Below are positions 35,813 to 43,950 of a DNA stretch of 64,000 bases, piece after piece; position 1 is the first letter of the stretch, and every line of letters begins with the position of its first letter. The translations under genes were made by a program, and so were the position numbers. The stretch comes from Ketobacter sp964016105. GTDB taxonomy: Bacteria > Pseudomonadota > Gammaproteobacteria > Pseudomonadales > Ketobacteraceae. Location of the stretch: contig CAXHEX010000005.1 of assembly GCA_964016105.1 (NCBI GenBank), forward strand, positions 1-64,000, written 5' to 3'. The notes under the pieces were generated by a model, which saw only the letters and a program-made list of their open reading frames with translations, was not told the DNA's origin and did not search any database.

Positions 35813-36565
35813 ATGCAGGAAACTGAAACCCCACTGGACACGGACATCTGCTTTAAACTCAAAGGCAGCCGCGTCACCATGACCATACTGGAGCTCTATC
35901 GTTACGACTACCAGAGCTTCAACGAAACCCTCGCCAAAACAGTCAACAATGCTCCCGACTTTTTTCAACAGACTCCGGTCATACTGAGCCTGGAAAAATG
36001 CCCCAAGGACAGTGACATTGACTTTATCGAGTTGACCGAACTGTGCCGCGAATACGGTATGGTGCCTGTGGCAATCCGCGGAGGCAGTGAGCACCATGGC
36101 ATCTCCGCCAATGTGGCAGGTTTACCTACGCTTCCCCCCGCCACTGGCCAGACCAAAAGCACCGATCTGGTTGCTGAAACTAAAGCCAGTGTTGCCGAGG
36201 TGGAAGTGCCAGTCATGACGGAAGTGGCTATTCCAGTTAGTGCCAACATGCTGGTGACGACGCCGGTTCGCTCTGGCCAACAACTCTACGCTCCTGGAGG
36301 TGACCTGATTGTATTGGCCCCTGTCAGCGCCGGGGCAGAAATTTTAGCGGACGGCAACATTCACGTTTACGCTCCCCTGCGGGGGCGAGCACTGGCTGGC
36401 GTCAAAGGCGACACCGAAGCTCGTGTTTTTTGTCAAAGCCTCGAAGCTGAACTGATTTCCATTGCCGGGAGTTACAAAGTTAACGAGGATTTAAGAGGCG
36501 AGCTGTGGAAGAAACCCATAAAAGCTCACTTAAGTAACGATCAACTCATCATCGACCCACTGTAA
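35813..36565 (+). CDS. minC: Septum site-determining protein MinC
   Basis: Inhibitor of FtsZ ring assembly away from midcell; activated at the membrane by MinD. 250 residues. The N-terminal domain (FKLKGSRVTMTILELYRYDY) is followed by a linker rich in Ala, Glu, Thr and Val (about 110-150), then the C-terminal beta-helical MinC domain with PVRSGQQLYAPGGDLIVL and GSVSAGAEILADGNIHVYAPLRGRALAG-like repeats. The start at 35813 is chosen for its AGGA and normal length. The frame is open further upstream to a TTG at 35702 and an ATG at 35759, but those extensions are not MinC-like. minD follows after 22 bases. Confidence 0.94.
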   Translation: MQETETPLDTDICFKLKGSRVTMTILELYRYDYQSFNETLAKTVNNAPDFFQQTPVILSLEKCPKDSDIDFIELTELCREYGMVPVAIRGGSEHHGISANVAGLPTLPPATGQTKSTDLVAETKASVAEVEVPVMTEVAIPVSANMLVTTPVRSGQQLYAPGGDLIVLAPVSAGAEILADGNIHVYAPLRGRALAGVKGDTEARVFCQSLEAELISIAGSYKVNEDLRGELWKKPIKAHLSNDQLIIDPL

Positions 36566-36587
36566 ACTAGAAAAAGAGGATACGACA

Positions 36588-37400
36588 TTGGCAGAAATTA
36601 TCGTGGTGACCTCAGGTAAAGGGGGCGTTGGTAAAACCACTACCAGCGCAGCTATTGGCACCGGGTTAGCTATGGCCGGCCATAAAACGGTTATCATCGA
36701 CTTTGACGTGGGTTTAAGAAACCTGGATCTCATCATGGGCTGCGAGCGGCGCGTGGTGTACGATTTTGTCAACGTGATTAATGGTGAAGCCAACCTCAAC
36801 CAGGCCTTGATTAAAGACAAGCGGGTAGAGAACCTTCATATTCTCCCGGCTTCCCAAACCCGAGACAAAGATGCCCTCACCCTGGAAGGCGTGCAAAAGG
36901 TTTTAGATGAACTAAAGAAAACCCACGACTACATTTTGTGTGACTCCCCTGCCGGCATTGAAAAAGGCGCGCAAATGGCAATGTACTTTGCCGACCGAGC
37001 CTTGGTGGTCACCAACCCCGAGGTATCTTCGGTTCGTGACTCGGACCGTATTTTAGGCATTCTTCAGAGCAAAACCCTGCGAGCGGAAAAAGGCGAAGAC
37101 CCCGTCAAAGAACACTTACTTCTGACTCGCTATTCCCCAGAGCGGGTAGAACGGGGGGAAATGCTCAGCGTTAAGGATGTGGAAGAAATCCTGTCTATTC
37201 CCCTATTGGGCGTCATACCAGAATCTAAAGCGGTACTCTCAGCATCTAACCAGGGTCAACCGGTGGTACTAGATGAAGACAGTGACGCCGGCCAAGCCTA
37301 CGAGGATGCGGTAAAGCGGCTGCTGGGAGAAGAAGTGGAACACAGATTCTTGAACGTGGTGAAGAAAAGCCTGTTTTCGAGAATGTTCGGAGGTAGATAA
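36588..37400 (+). CDS. minD: Septum site-determining ATPase MinD
   Basis: Deviant-Walker ATPase that binds the membrane, recruits MinC and oscillates with MinE. 270 residues. SGKGGVGKTTTSAAIG is the Walker A with its signature first lysine; DFDVGLRNLDLIMGCERR and CDSPAGIE are conserved. The C-terminal KKSLFSRMFGGR is the amphipathic membrane-targeting helix. The start is TTG at 36588, with AGAGGA eight bases upstream; the family N-terminus MAEIIVVTSGKGGVGKT leaves no alternative. The stop overlaps the minE ATG by one base. Confidence 0.96.
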   Translation: MAEIIVVTSGKGGVGKTTTSAAIGTGLAMAGHKTVIIDFDVGLRNLDLIMGCERRVVYDFVNVINGEANLNQALIKDKRVENLHILPASQTRDKDALTLEGVQKVLDELKKTHDYILCDSPAGIEKGAQMAMYFADRALVVTNPEVSSVRDSDRILGILQSKTLRAEKGEDPVKEHLLLTRYSPERVERGEMLSVKDVEEILSIPLLGVIPESKAVLSASNQGQPVVLDEDSDAGQAYEDAVKRLLGEEVEHRFLNVVKKSLFSRMFGGR

Positions 37401-37663
37401 TGAGCTTTTTCGATTATTTCAAAAGCAAGAAGAAAAGCACTGCCAGCGTGGCGAAGGAACGCTTACAAATTATTGTGGCCCACGAACGCACCAAGAAAGA
37501 TCAGCCAGACTATCTGCCGGATCTGCAGCGAGACCTGGTGGCTGTGATCAGTAAATACGTTGATATAAGCGACGACATGGTGGCTGTGAGTCTGGATAAA
37601 AATGACGACTGCGCTGTTTTGGAGCTCAATATTACCTTGCCGGAAATGGAAGCGGCTTCATAA
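37400..37663 (+). CDS. minE: Cell division topological specificity factor MinE
   Basis: Stimulates MinD ATPase and drives pole-to-pole oscillation. 87 residues. The N-terminal membrane-binding helix (MSFFDYFKSKKK), the contact helix (STASVAKERLQIIVAHERT) and the C-terminal dimerisation domain (YLPDLQRDLVAVISKY) are all recognisable. TAATG overlap with minD shows translational coupling within minCDE. An 87-base gap precedes the two-component genes. Confidence 0.96.
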   Translation: MSFFDYFKSKKKSTASVAKERLQIIVAHERTKKDQPDYLPDLQRDLVAVISKYVDISDDMVAVSLDKNDDCAVLELNITLPEMEAAS

Positions 37664-37711
37664 CATTTGCTATTCAGTGTCCGCCCTGGGTAACTCCATG
37701 GCGGCAGCGCT

Positions 37712-37733
37712 GTGATAGTTTTGTGACATTTTT
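37712..37733 (+). promoter_or_regulatory. Two GTGA direct repeats at 11-bp spacing upstream of the response regulator gene
   Basis: GTGATAGTTTT (37712-37722) is followed directly by GTGACATTTTT (37723-37733). The 11-bp period is typical of sites for OmpR/PhoB-class regulators. A possible -10 hexamer TATTCT lies at 37738-37743. The same GTGA half-site at the same spacing occurs upstream of the spondin gene (39991-40023), suggesting autoregulation by the encoded regulator. Confidence 0.5.
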
Positions 37734-37750
37734 GCTGTATTCTAACCACT

Positions 37751-38491
37751 ATGGCTAGAGAAATGACACAAATTGCACAGACCTGCGGCAAGTCCGTACT
37801 GGTCATTGAAGACGAGCAAGACATCGCACAGCTGTTGCAATTGCACCTGCTTGAGTTGTGCGATGATGTTGTTCTAGCGGGTGATGGCAGCCGTGGCCTG
37901 GAACTGGCCCAGGAACGAGATTGGAGCCTCATCATTCTTGACCTCCGTCTACCCGGCATTAACGGGCTAGACATATGTAAACATCTGCGCAGCGCTCAAA
38001 GTTACGTTCCTATTCTCATGCTGACCGCCAAGTCCACGGAGCTGGATCGGGTGCTTGGGCTGGAAATCGGTGCCGATGATTATCTAACCAAACCGTTTAG
38101 TATTCAGGAACTCATGGCTCGGGTAAAAGCCATATTCCGTCGATGCGATGCCATCAACCTTAATCAACACCACAACAACGAAGACAATCTTAAGCTCATC
38201 AAAGCAGGCTCACTGAGCATAGACGCGGAAAAACGTCAGGCCAGTCGCCATGGCACCACCATCGAGCTTACGGCAAGGGAGTTCGATCTACTCCATCACT
38301 TTGCATCCCATCCGGGGCGCGTGTTTAACCGAGGTCAGCTACTGGACAGCGTCTGGGGCTATGGCCATGACGGTTACGAACATACGGTTAATTCCCATAT
38401 CAATCGCCTGCGTTCAAAAATTGAGCCTGATCCCGCCAACCCTACACACATCATTACCGTGTGGGGCGTGGGTTACCGATTCGACCAATGA
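37751..38491 (+). CDS. OmpR/PhoB family response regulator
   Basis: 246 residues: a receiver domain (about 14-130) with acidic pocket Glu20/Asp21, phospho-acceptor Asp64 in IILDLRLPG, and Lys in YLTKPF; then a winged-helix DNA-binding domain (about 150-246) with ELTAREFDLLHHFASHPGRV and VNSHINRLRSKIE. It should bind 11-bp direct repeats; such repeats lie at its own promoter and in front of the spondin gene. No clear SD precedes the ATG at 37751; an internal ATG at 37763 is an alternative. The kinase gene overlaps its stop by four bases. Confidence 0.93.
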   Translation: MAREMTQIAQTCGKSVLVIEDEQDIAQLLQLHLLELCDDVVLAGDGSRGLELAQERDWSLIILDLRLPGINGLDICKHLRSAQSYVPILMLTAKSTELDRVLGLEIGADDYLTKPFSIQELMARVKAIFRRCDAINLNQHHNNEDNLKLIKAGSLSIDAEKRQASRHGTTIELTAREFDLLHHFASHPGRVFNRGQLLDSVWGYGHDGYEHTVNSHINRLRSKIEPDPANPTHIITVWGVGYRFDQ

Positions 38492-39945
38492 CACCGTTTA
38501 ATCGTTTATACATCAAACTGGCCACCAGCTTACTGGTCCTGTTTTTGATAATCGGTGCGGCGCTTCTGTGGGTCACCAGAAACGCCATGGATCAGTACTA
38601 TCAAGAAATCACCCAGCGCTTAAATGCCTCAGTGGCCATGTATGTTACCGGCGAGCTGCAACTCATATCCGATGGTGAGCCCAATCAGGAAGCCCTCAAA
38701 CAATTGGCTCACCACGCCATGATCATCAATCCTGCCATAGAGGTATACCTGGTGGCCACCGATGGCAAAGTCCTTAGCCATGCCCTGGAACCCAATCAAA
38801 TCCGCAAACCCGTGATCAGCCTTGACCCCATACATACTTTTCTAAGTCGAAACTCTACCCTGCCTTTGAAAGGGGATGACCCACGCCAACCGGAAAAACA
38901 AAAAATATTCAGTGCTTGCGAGGTTCGAAACCAGGACAAACTGGAAGGCTACGTTTATATCGTGCTAGAAGGCAAAAAACACCAGGATTTAGCTTCTCGC
39001 ATCAGCGACAGCCATGTTTTCAGACTCAGCACGGTTGCGGTGAGCTGTTGCCTGTTGTTCGGTCTGATCAGTTCGTTGTTAATCTTTGCCCGTTTGAGTC
39101 GCCGACTCAATCAGCTCACACTCAAGGCAGACCGGTTTTACCAAAATGATCCCAGCGTCAGCACCAGTGAAAACAAGGATGAAATCGCCCGCTTGGACGA
39201 AGCGTTCGACACCATGCAGCAACGTATTAACGAGCAAATGCAACACATTAAGCAAGCCGACGAAATGCGGCGCGAACTGATCACCAACATTTCCCACGAT
39301 CTCCGTACCCCCCTCACCAGCATGCAAGGCTATATAGAAACCGTGCTGCTGAAACAAAATCAGCTATCTCCAACGCAACTCAAGCAGTATCTTCAAATTA
39401 CCCGTAAGCACGCCCAACGCCTGGGCAACCTTATTGCCGATCTGTTTGAACTAACCAAACTGGATAGCAATGCCATTAAACCCCAACTGGAACACTTTTC
39501 CATTGCCGAATTAATCCAGGATATTATTCAAGAATTTGGTTTGCAGGCGGAAAAAAAAGACATTCAACTTAGCCTTCTGGGTGAGATGGATAATGCCTAC
39601 GTATACGCAGATATTCGTCTTATTGAGCGAGTCATAGGTAACCTGCTGGATAACGCCCTTCGACACACAGCCCGGGGAGGCAGCGTAAAAATCGAATTGA
39701 AGACACAGCCGGAAGGCGTCAGAGTCACCATATCTGATGATGGGGAAGGCATATCAGAAATAGACCTGCCCCATATTTTTGAGCGTTTCTTCCATGCTCG
39801 AAACAGCGAACAGGAATCCCTTAAGTCCACCGGACTGGGGTTAGCCATCGTAAAACGCATTCTGGATCTTCACTTGGCGAAAATAACCGTGGACAGCTCC
39901 ACCGATAGTGGCACCTGTTTTAGCTTTGTTCTATCCGCCCAGTAA
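38488..39945 (+). CDS. Sensor histidine kinase of the adjacent response regulator
   Basis: 485 residues: TM helix (about 11-33), a periplasmic domain of about 150 residues with no recognised fold, TM helix (about 180-202), HAMP, HisKA with His270 in ISHDLRTPLTS, and HATPase_c with GNLLDNALRHT, SDDGEGI, IFERFFHARN and STGLGLAIVKR. All catalytic boxes are intact. The ATG at 38488 overlaps the regulator stop (ATGA); a GTG nine codons upstream is unlikely. Genes on the two sides are minE and a secreted spondin-domain protein, the latter a likely target of the pair. Confidence 0.92.
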   Translation: MTPFNRLYIKLATSLLVLFLIIGAALLWVTRNAMDQYYQEITQRLNASVAMYVTGELQLISDGEPNQEALKQLAHHAMIINPAIEVYLVATDGKVLSHALEPNQIRKPVISLDPIHTFLSRNSTLPLKGDDPRQPEKQKIFSACEVRNQDKLEGYVYIVLEGKKHQDLASRISDSHVFRLSTVAVSCCLLFGLISSLLIFARLSRRLNQLTLKADRFYQNDPSVSTSENKDEIARLDEAFDTMQQRINEQMQHIKQADEMRRELITNISHDLRTPLTSMQGYIETVLLKQNQLSPTQLKQYLQITRKHAQRLGNLIADLFELTKLDSNAIKPQLEHFSIAELIQDIIQEFGLQAEKKDIQLSLLGEMDNAYVYADIRLIERVIGNLLDNALRHTARGGSVKIELKTQPEGVRVTISDDGEGISEIDLPHIFERFFHARNSEQESLKSTGLGLAIVKRILDLHLAKITVDSSTDSGTCFSFVLSAQ

Positions 39946-39990
39946 CTTACTGTCTGAGCAGATATACATTATACCCCCCGTTATAAAATC

Positions 39991-40023
39991 GTGATAACTC
40001 CGTGAGCACTCTGTGAATCTCAG
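39991..40023 (+). promoter_or_regulatory. Three GTGA direct repeats at 11-bp spacing upstream of the spondin gene
   Basis: GTGATAACTCC (39991), GTGAGCACTCT (40002) and GTGAATCTCAG (40013) run head to tail with an exact 11-bp period. They share GTGA and a CTC element. A weak -10, TACAGC, lies at 40040-40045, placing the repeats where an OmpR-class activator would sit. The start codon is at 40091. Confidence 0.6.
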
Positions 40024-40090
40024 TCTTTAGTCTTCTCGTTACAGCCTAGTGCTGTTCAACAATAATATTCAAACGATTGAGGTCACAGCA

Positions 40091-40759
40091 ATGAAAAATG
40101 GAATGTACAAGGTTGCCGCCACTGCCGCCCTGTTGTGTTCAGTAAGCCTGGCTCAAGCCGAGCAAAGCAAAGTCATGTATAAAATAACCATAACCAATAT
40201 CACTGCCAATATCAGTTTTACTCCCGTGTTGGCGGCTACCCATTGGGGCTCCTTAAAGCTGTTTGAAGTGGGTAAACCGGCCTCCGATGAGCTGGTTGCC
40301 ATTGCCGAGGGTGGCGATATAGAACCCCTAAAATCTGTCTGGGAAGAATCTCGTCGCGTGTTTGATGTGGACAACACCGAAGGATTACTGGCACCGGGCC
40401 ACAGTATGAGCTTGACCATGGGCGGCAGCATGAGAAACCCTCGCTCGGGTCGCTTCAGTATGGCGTCGATGTTGCTCCCCACCAACGACACCATGGTGAG
40501 CCTGAATGGCGTTAAACTGCCCTACTCCGGTAGCAGAACCTACTTGGTCAATGCCTACGATGCCGGTAGCGAGCCAAATGATGAATTATGTGTGAACATT
40601 CCCGGCCCCACCTGCGGTGGTGAACCCCTGTCTCCTGCAGTGGACGGAGAAGGTTATGTCTATCCCAGCCCCACCACCCATGGTGAAGGAGACCTACCGG
40701 TATCCGAATACGGTTGGTCTGGGCCTGTGGCCAAAGTGACCATTAAGCGCATGTATTAA
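40091..40759 (+). CDS. Secreted spondin-domain protein
   Basis: 222 residues. A signal peptide (about 1-23, ending SLAQA) is followed by a spondin_N-like domain: YKITITNITANISFTPVLAATH near the N-terminus, then SLKLFEVGKPASDELVAIAEGG and the central PGHSMSLTMGG. Two cysteines (in DELCVNIPGPTCGG) may form a disulfide. The spondin_N fold is a C2-like beta-sandwich; bacterial members are exported proteins without a settled function. The ATG at 40091 follows GAGG; a GTG 14 codons upstream is less likely. It lies behind three 11-bp repeats and just after a two-component pair, suggesting that pair regulates it. Confidence 0.82.
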   Translation: MKNGMYKVAATAALLCSVSLAQAEQSKVMYKITITNITANISFTPVLAATHWGSLKLFEVGKPASDELVAIAEGGDIEPLKSVWEESRRVFDVDNTEGLLAPGHSMSLTMGGSMRNPRSGRFSMASMLLPTNDTMVSLNGVKLPYSGSRTYLVNAYDAGSEPNDELCVNIPGPTCGGEPLSPAVDGEGYVYPSPTTHGEGDLPVSEYGWSGPVAKVTIKRMY

Positions 40760-40766
40760 TAGTGCT

Positions 40767-40796
40767 GGGGGAGAGGCGCAGGCTTGCCTCTCCCCC
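40767..40796. terminator. GC-rich hairpin between convergent spondin and PilZ genes
   Basis: GGGGGAGAGGC (40767-40777) and GCCTCTCCCCC (40786-40796) form a perfect 11-bp stem with an 8-base loop. It begins 8 bases after the spondin stop and ends 9 bases before the PilZ stop. Neither side has a U-tract, so it may act as a two-way block or RNA-end stabiliser rather than a classical terminator. Confidence 0.6.
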
Positions 40797-40804
40797 AAAC
40801 AAAC

Positions 40805-41575
40805 TCAATCCTTCGGCCCCATTTCAAGCTCTCTTTGCCGCTGTAGACGCTGGCTTCTGGCCAGGAACCGCTGAATGTTACGTACCTGCTCAGGATGCAA
40901 GCCCACAAACTCAGCGCCAACCACAGTGGTTTCAGGCCCGTCATCCAGCTGCTGCAAACTGCAAATAGAAAGCGAACATACCACTGTGCTATCCAGCCCT
41001 AAGCGTAAACACAGTTTTGACTTATCCAACTTGGAATAGCTACCCGCTAAGGAAAACCGGATACCCGCAACGGAGAGATCCAGAACCTTGGCCGCCAAAT
41101 TGCCAACGCCTGACACTTTCAAAACCGCGTCCACCGCGGTGTGATCATCCACCACCAAACGAAAATTTCTGCGCCTTTGAGCAGCCATCACTTCCCTTGG
41201 CATGGCCAAACTCAAAACCTGGCTTTGATGCAGGGAGTCAATGGAAAGCACCTGGCTCTCAAATTGGGTATTGATGCCGGCTTCAATGGTGGCGACGTTG
41301 ACACGCCGGCCAAGCCAAAACTCAATGGGATGCTCCTGGGGAAAAGGCTCATCCAGCAATAGGCGGTCCTGGGCTAAATCCACTTCCAAAAGCATACTTT
41401 GGTAACGATTTTTCGATCCTGCCAGCGTCACCAAAAGCAATCGGTGCTCCCTGCGAATCCGAAACAAATGCATTACGCTCTCGGGAATGGCTCGCTCTGA
41501 TTGCGTTTTGCCATAGGCGTTAATGCTTATTTTATCTTGCCACCAGCTTATTAGCTTTTGGGAAACCTCTGCCAT
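40805..41575 (-). CDS. PilZ domain c-di-GMP-binding protein, YcgR-like
   Basis: 256 residues: an N-terminal PilZN/YcgR-like beta domain (about 35-125) and a PilZ domain (about 130-240). Both c-di-GMP motifs are present: RxxxR at Arg135-Arg139 (RRNFR) and DxSxxG at Asp166-Gly171 (DLSVAG). YcgR proteins slow or bias the flagellar motor when c-di-GMP is high. Stator genes pomAB lie on the same strand, 2.4 kb upstream, which fits. The C-terminus is a short basic/charged helix. It is separated from the next upstream gene by a strong hairpin at 41719-41756, so it probably has its own promoter within 41576-41718. Confidence 0.88.
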   Translation of the reverse strand: MAEVSQKLISWWQDKISINAYGKTQSERAIPESVMHLFRIRREHRLLLVTLAGSKNRYQSMLLEVDLAQDRLLLDEPFPQEHPIEFWLGRRVNVATIEAGINTQFESQVLSIDSLHQSQVLSLAMPREVMAAQRRRNFRLVVDDHTAVDAVLKVSGVGNLAAKVLDLSVAGIRFSLAGSYSKLDKSKLCLRLGLDSTVVCSLSICSLQQLDDGPETTVVGAEFVGLHPEQVRNIQRFLARSQRLQRQRELEMGPKD

Positions 41576-41718
41576 CTAATACACCCTCCGGTAAATACAC
41601 TTCAGAGAATGAAATAGCAAACCACTTGCCAATCTGATCTGCACCTGAGCAAAGGTCGTTTTTTACTTTAAAAACAGAAAGATAGGAGAAAACACAAAAA
41701 AAACAGAAGGGCTGTACC

Positions 41719-41756
41719 AGGCGCGCTATTGCCGCCACAGGGGCAATAGCGCGCCT
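41719..41756 (-). terminator. Strong hairpin downstream of the 341-residue protein gene
   Basis: AGGCGCGCTATTGCC (41719-41733) and its exact complement (41742-41756) form a 15-bp stem with an 8-base loop, 8 bases past the stop codon of the minus-strand gene at 41765. A T-rich tract (complement of 41694-41702) follows on the minus strand, but about 17 bases away, so termination is likely but not classical. Confidence 0.65.
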
Positions 41757-41764
41757 AACCAGAA

Positions 41765-42790
41765 TTACGCTAAAGCCGCGGCAAACTCATCCCCAGAGTA
41801 AAAATCATCTAGATCAGCACGAATACGCTGTTCCAGATATTCCATTAGATGTTCATTACCCAGTGTTCCGGGCAACGTCTGCTTTAACTCTTGGGTTAAG
41901 TAATCTTTGTCGTAACCAATGGCAGTGGCCAACTCCGCAAGCTTGCGATCGCCAATGTCATCCAACAGGTGTTCCACTATGCGTTCAATCATATTGTTGA
42001 GATATTCCGCATTGCGTACGTCGGACCACAAATCATTGGCCACAGACAAAGTCTGGTCCACATCCCCGTCTTCAATATACTCTTGGAACTTACCAAATTC
42101 CTTGCCGCTGATGGTAGTCCAGAAGTGATCTGCTATAGACTTAATATTGGATTCAGACAGCGCGTTATTGAGTATTTTTTCACTCAACTCCACAGAGCTG
42201 CGCAGATTGTTGGATATGAATTTCTTGATGGTACCTTCCGCTGCGCTTTCCAATTTTGGCATCGCCTTATTCAGACTCTTGGCTCCGGCTTTCATCAGGG
42301 CCGAAACCCCTGGTACTTTTTTCACAACCACGTTTTCTGTTAAAACATAATCTTTAATGCCGTGATAGAGAACATCACTGATCAACTCACTGTAGATAGG
42401 GCTCTCCAATATCATACGAATAACGTCAACCCGAATCTTTTCAAACTTGGCAAAATGGGTGATGGTTTTATCGTATTCGTCTTTGGGCACCAGACTGGTA
42501 AGGTTAGCGCCATTATTTAATTCCGCCTGGATGCCAGCAATAATGCAACGCTCAACGATAGAGCGAAGTTCCTCATTAAAAGGGGCTGTAGACACCCAGC
42601 GATTAATGCTTTTAATCAATAGCTCACGGTCCAGAATCTGATTCAATGATACCGTTTGCCCCCACTCAAACAACGCGCTAAGCTCGCGATCAATGGTTTG
42701 CGTCAAACCTTCGTTCTGCAATCGAGATAATAAAAACTGAACGTGTGCCTCTTTTATTTTTGGTGCTAAATCTTGTGCGGATGATGACAT
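41765..42790 (-). CDS. Conserved-looking helical protein of unknown function
   Basis: 341 residues with no signal peptide, membrane helix or enzymatic motif that I recognise. It is predicted almost wholly alpha-helical and acidic, with segments such as SLNQILDRELLIKSINRWV, ILESPIYSELISDVLYHGI and IVEHLLDDIGDRKLAELATA. A small positively charged stretch (KKVPGVSALMKAGAKSLNKA, about 157-176) interrupts it. An AGAGG lies before the ATG. It is monocistronic: a 15-bp hairpin follows. The neighbours are a PilZ protein downstream and an AraC-type regulator upstream. I cannot assign a function. Confidence 0.7.
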   Translation of the reverse strand: MSSSAQDLAPKIKEAHVQFLLSRLQNEGLTQTIDRELSALFEWGQTVSLNQILDRELLIKSINRWVSTAPFNEELRSIVERCIIAGIQAELNNGANLTSLVPKDEYDKTITHFAKFEKIRVDVIRMILESPIYSELISDVLYHGIKDYVLTENVVVKKVPGVSALMKAGAKSLNKAMPKLESAAEGTIKKFISNNLRSSVELSEKILNNALSESNIKSIADHFWTTISGKEFGKFQEYIEDGDVDQTLSVANDLWSDVRNAEYLNNMIERIVEHLLDDIGDRKLAELATAIGYDKDYLTQELKQTLPGTLGNEHLMEYLEQRIRADLDDFYSGDEFAAALA

Positions 42791-42854
42791 AGAAAAAACC
42801 TCTAGAATTGTAATTATGGAACGCCCTTTAAGCCCTGATTGCCTGGTTTGGGTC

Positions 42855-43886
42855 TCATTGTTTTTGCCGTCGATAAACCGCAGGCGTTACACCTTCTTTA
42901 CGTTTGAACGCTCGGCTGAAATTTGAAGCATCACTATACCCTAGTGTGGAAGCAATGGCGTCTATAGACTGGCTGGTCTCAAACAACAAACGCTTTGCCT
43001 GTCCCATTCGAACCAAATCTAACAAGTCTTGGAAACTGGTGCCCCGTTGCTGCAAACGGCGTTTCAGGGTGCGGGATGACATATGTAAGCTCTCCGCCAT
43101 TTGATCCAGCTTTAAATATCCGGGCTCCGCTTGCTTGAGCTTTCTTTGGATTTGGTACAGTAATTCATCTTCCAAAGGAATGGTATCCAGTTCCCTTTGG
43201 CATTGTTGCTCTGCCAACTGTTTTGCCAAAGGATCGGATAAATTTAGCGGCCTCTGCAACAGTTGTTCAGTAAAAATAACTTGATCCGCGCTTTGATTAA
43301 ACAGTATAGCGGGACGCTGGGGTAACCATGGCTTCATTTGTTCAAAATAGGCCGGCTTTTCACACACTCTTTTCACTTGTATGCCCGATGGAATCTCGCC
43401 TAGCATGTTTAAGCAGCCCACAGCGAGACTGGTCATAATAGAATCGATAAAAAATAAAGAAGTGGACCCCAGTGGCGCCGCTTGACTCACTTGCAAGGTG
43501 GTTTGCTGATCTGACTGGTGTAACGTTAGCTCAATGAAATCAAATCGAGTGCGACAATATTTAACCGCCAACGCTATGGCTTCCCCCAGGCTGGCAGCAC
43601 TCATGGCGGCGAACCCCAAAAATCCATGGGTAGACAACTTTAATTGAGTACCAAATTTAAACGCCAATGCTGGATCTTTGGACAACACACGGGCATTGTC
43701 GATAAGACGGTTATACTGTCGAGCACTTAATCGGCTATCAAGGCTGCTCAGTTGTTCCGGTTGTATACCCGTTCCCGCCAATAATGCACCCTGGCTCACA
43801 TTGGATTGGCCGAGCATATCCACCAGCAAGCTGGCGTAGATAGCATTTGCGGAGAGGTGGTCTAAATCCGATTCCCTAACAGACAT
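42855..43886 (-). CDS. AraC family transcriptional regulator
   Basis: 343 residues. An N-terminal arabinose-binding-like domain of the OruR/ArgR subgroup (about 15-210) includes FLGFAAMSAASLGEAIALAVKYCRTR. Two helix-turn-helix motifs follow at the C-terminus: LDQMAESLHMSSRTLKRRLQ and IDAIASTLGYSDASNFSRAF, ending with the family tail KRKEGVTPAVYRR. Such regulators usually respond to fatty acids, amino acids or other small metabolites. The gene stands alone between the 341-residue protein and pomB on the same strand, and does not reveal its target. Confidence 0.9.
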   Translation of the reverse strand: MSVRESDLDHLSANAIYASLLVDMLGQSNVSQGALLAGTGIQPEQLSSLDSRLSARQYNRLIDNARVLSKDPALAFKFGTQLKLSTHGFLGFAAMSAASLGEAIALAVKYCRTRFDFIELTLHQSDQQTTLQVSQAAPLGSTSLFFIDSIMTSLAVGCLNMLGEIPSGIQVKRVCEKPAYFEQMKPWLPQRPAILFNQSADQVIFTEQLLQRPLNLSDPLAKQLAEQQCQRELDTIPLEDELLYQIQRKLKQAEPGYLKLDQMAESLHMSSRTLKRRLQQRGTSFQDLLDLVRMGQAKRLLFETSQSIDAIASTLGYSDASNFSRAFKRKEGVTPAVYRRQKQ

Positions 43887-43950
43887 TTGGTATTGTTGGT
43901 TCAGCTAAAATCGTCAAAACCATACCCTGCCAGAGCGCCTTTAGCAATGA

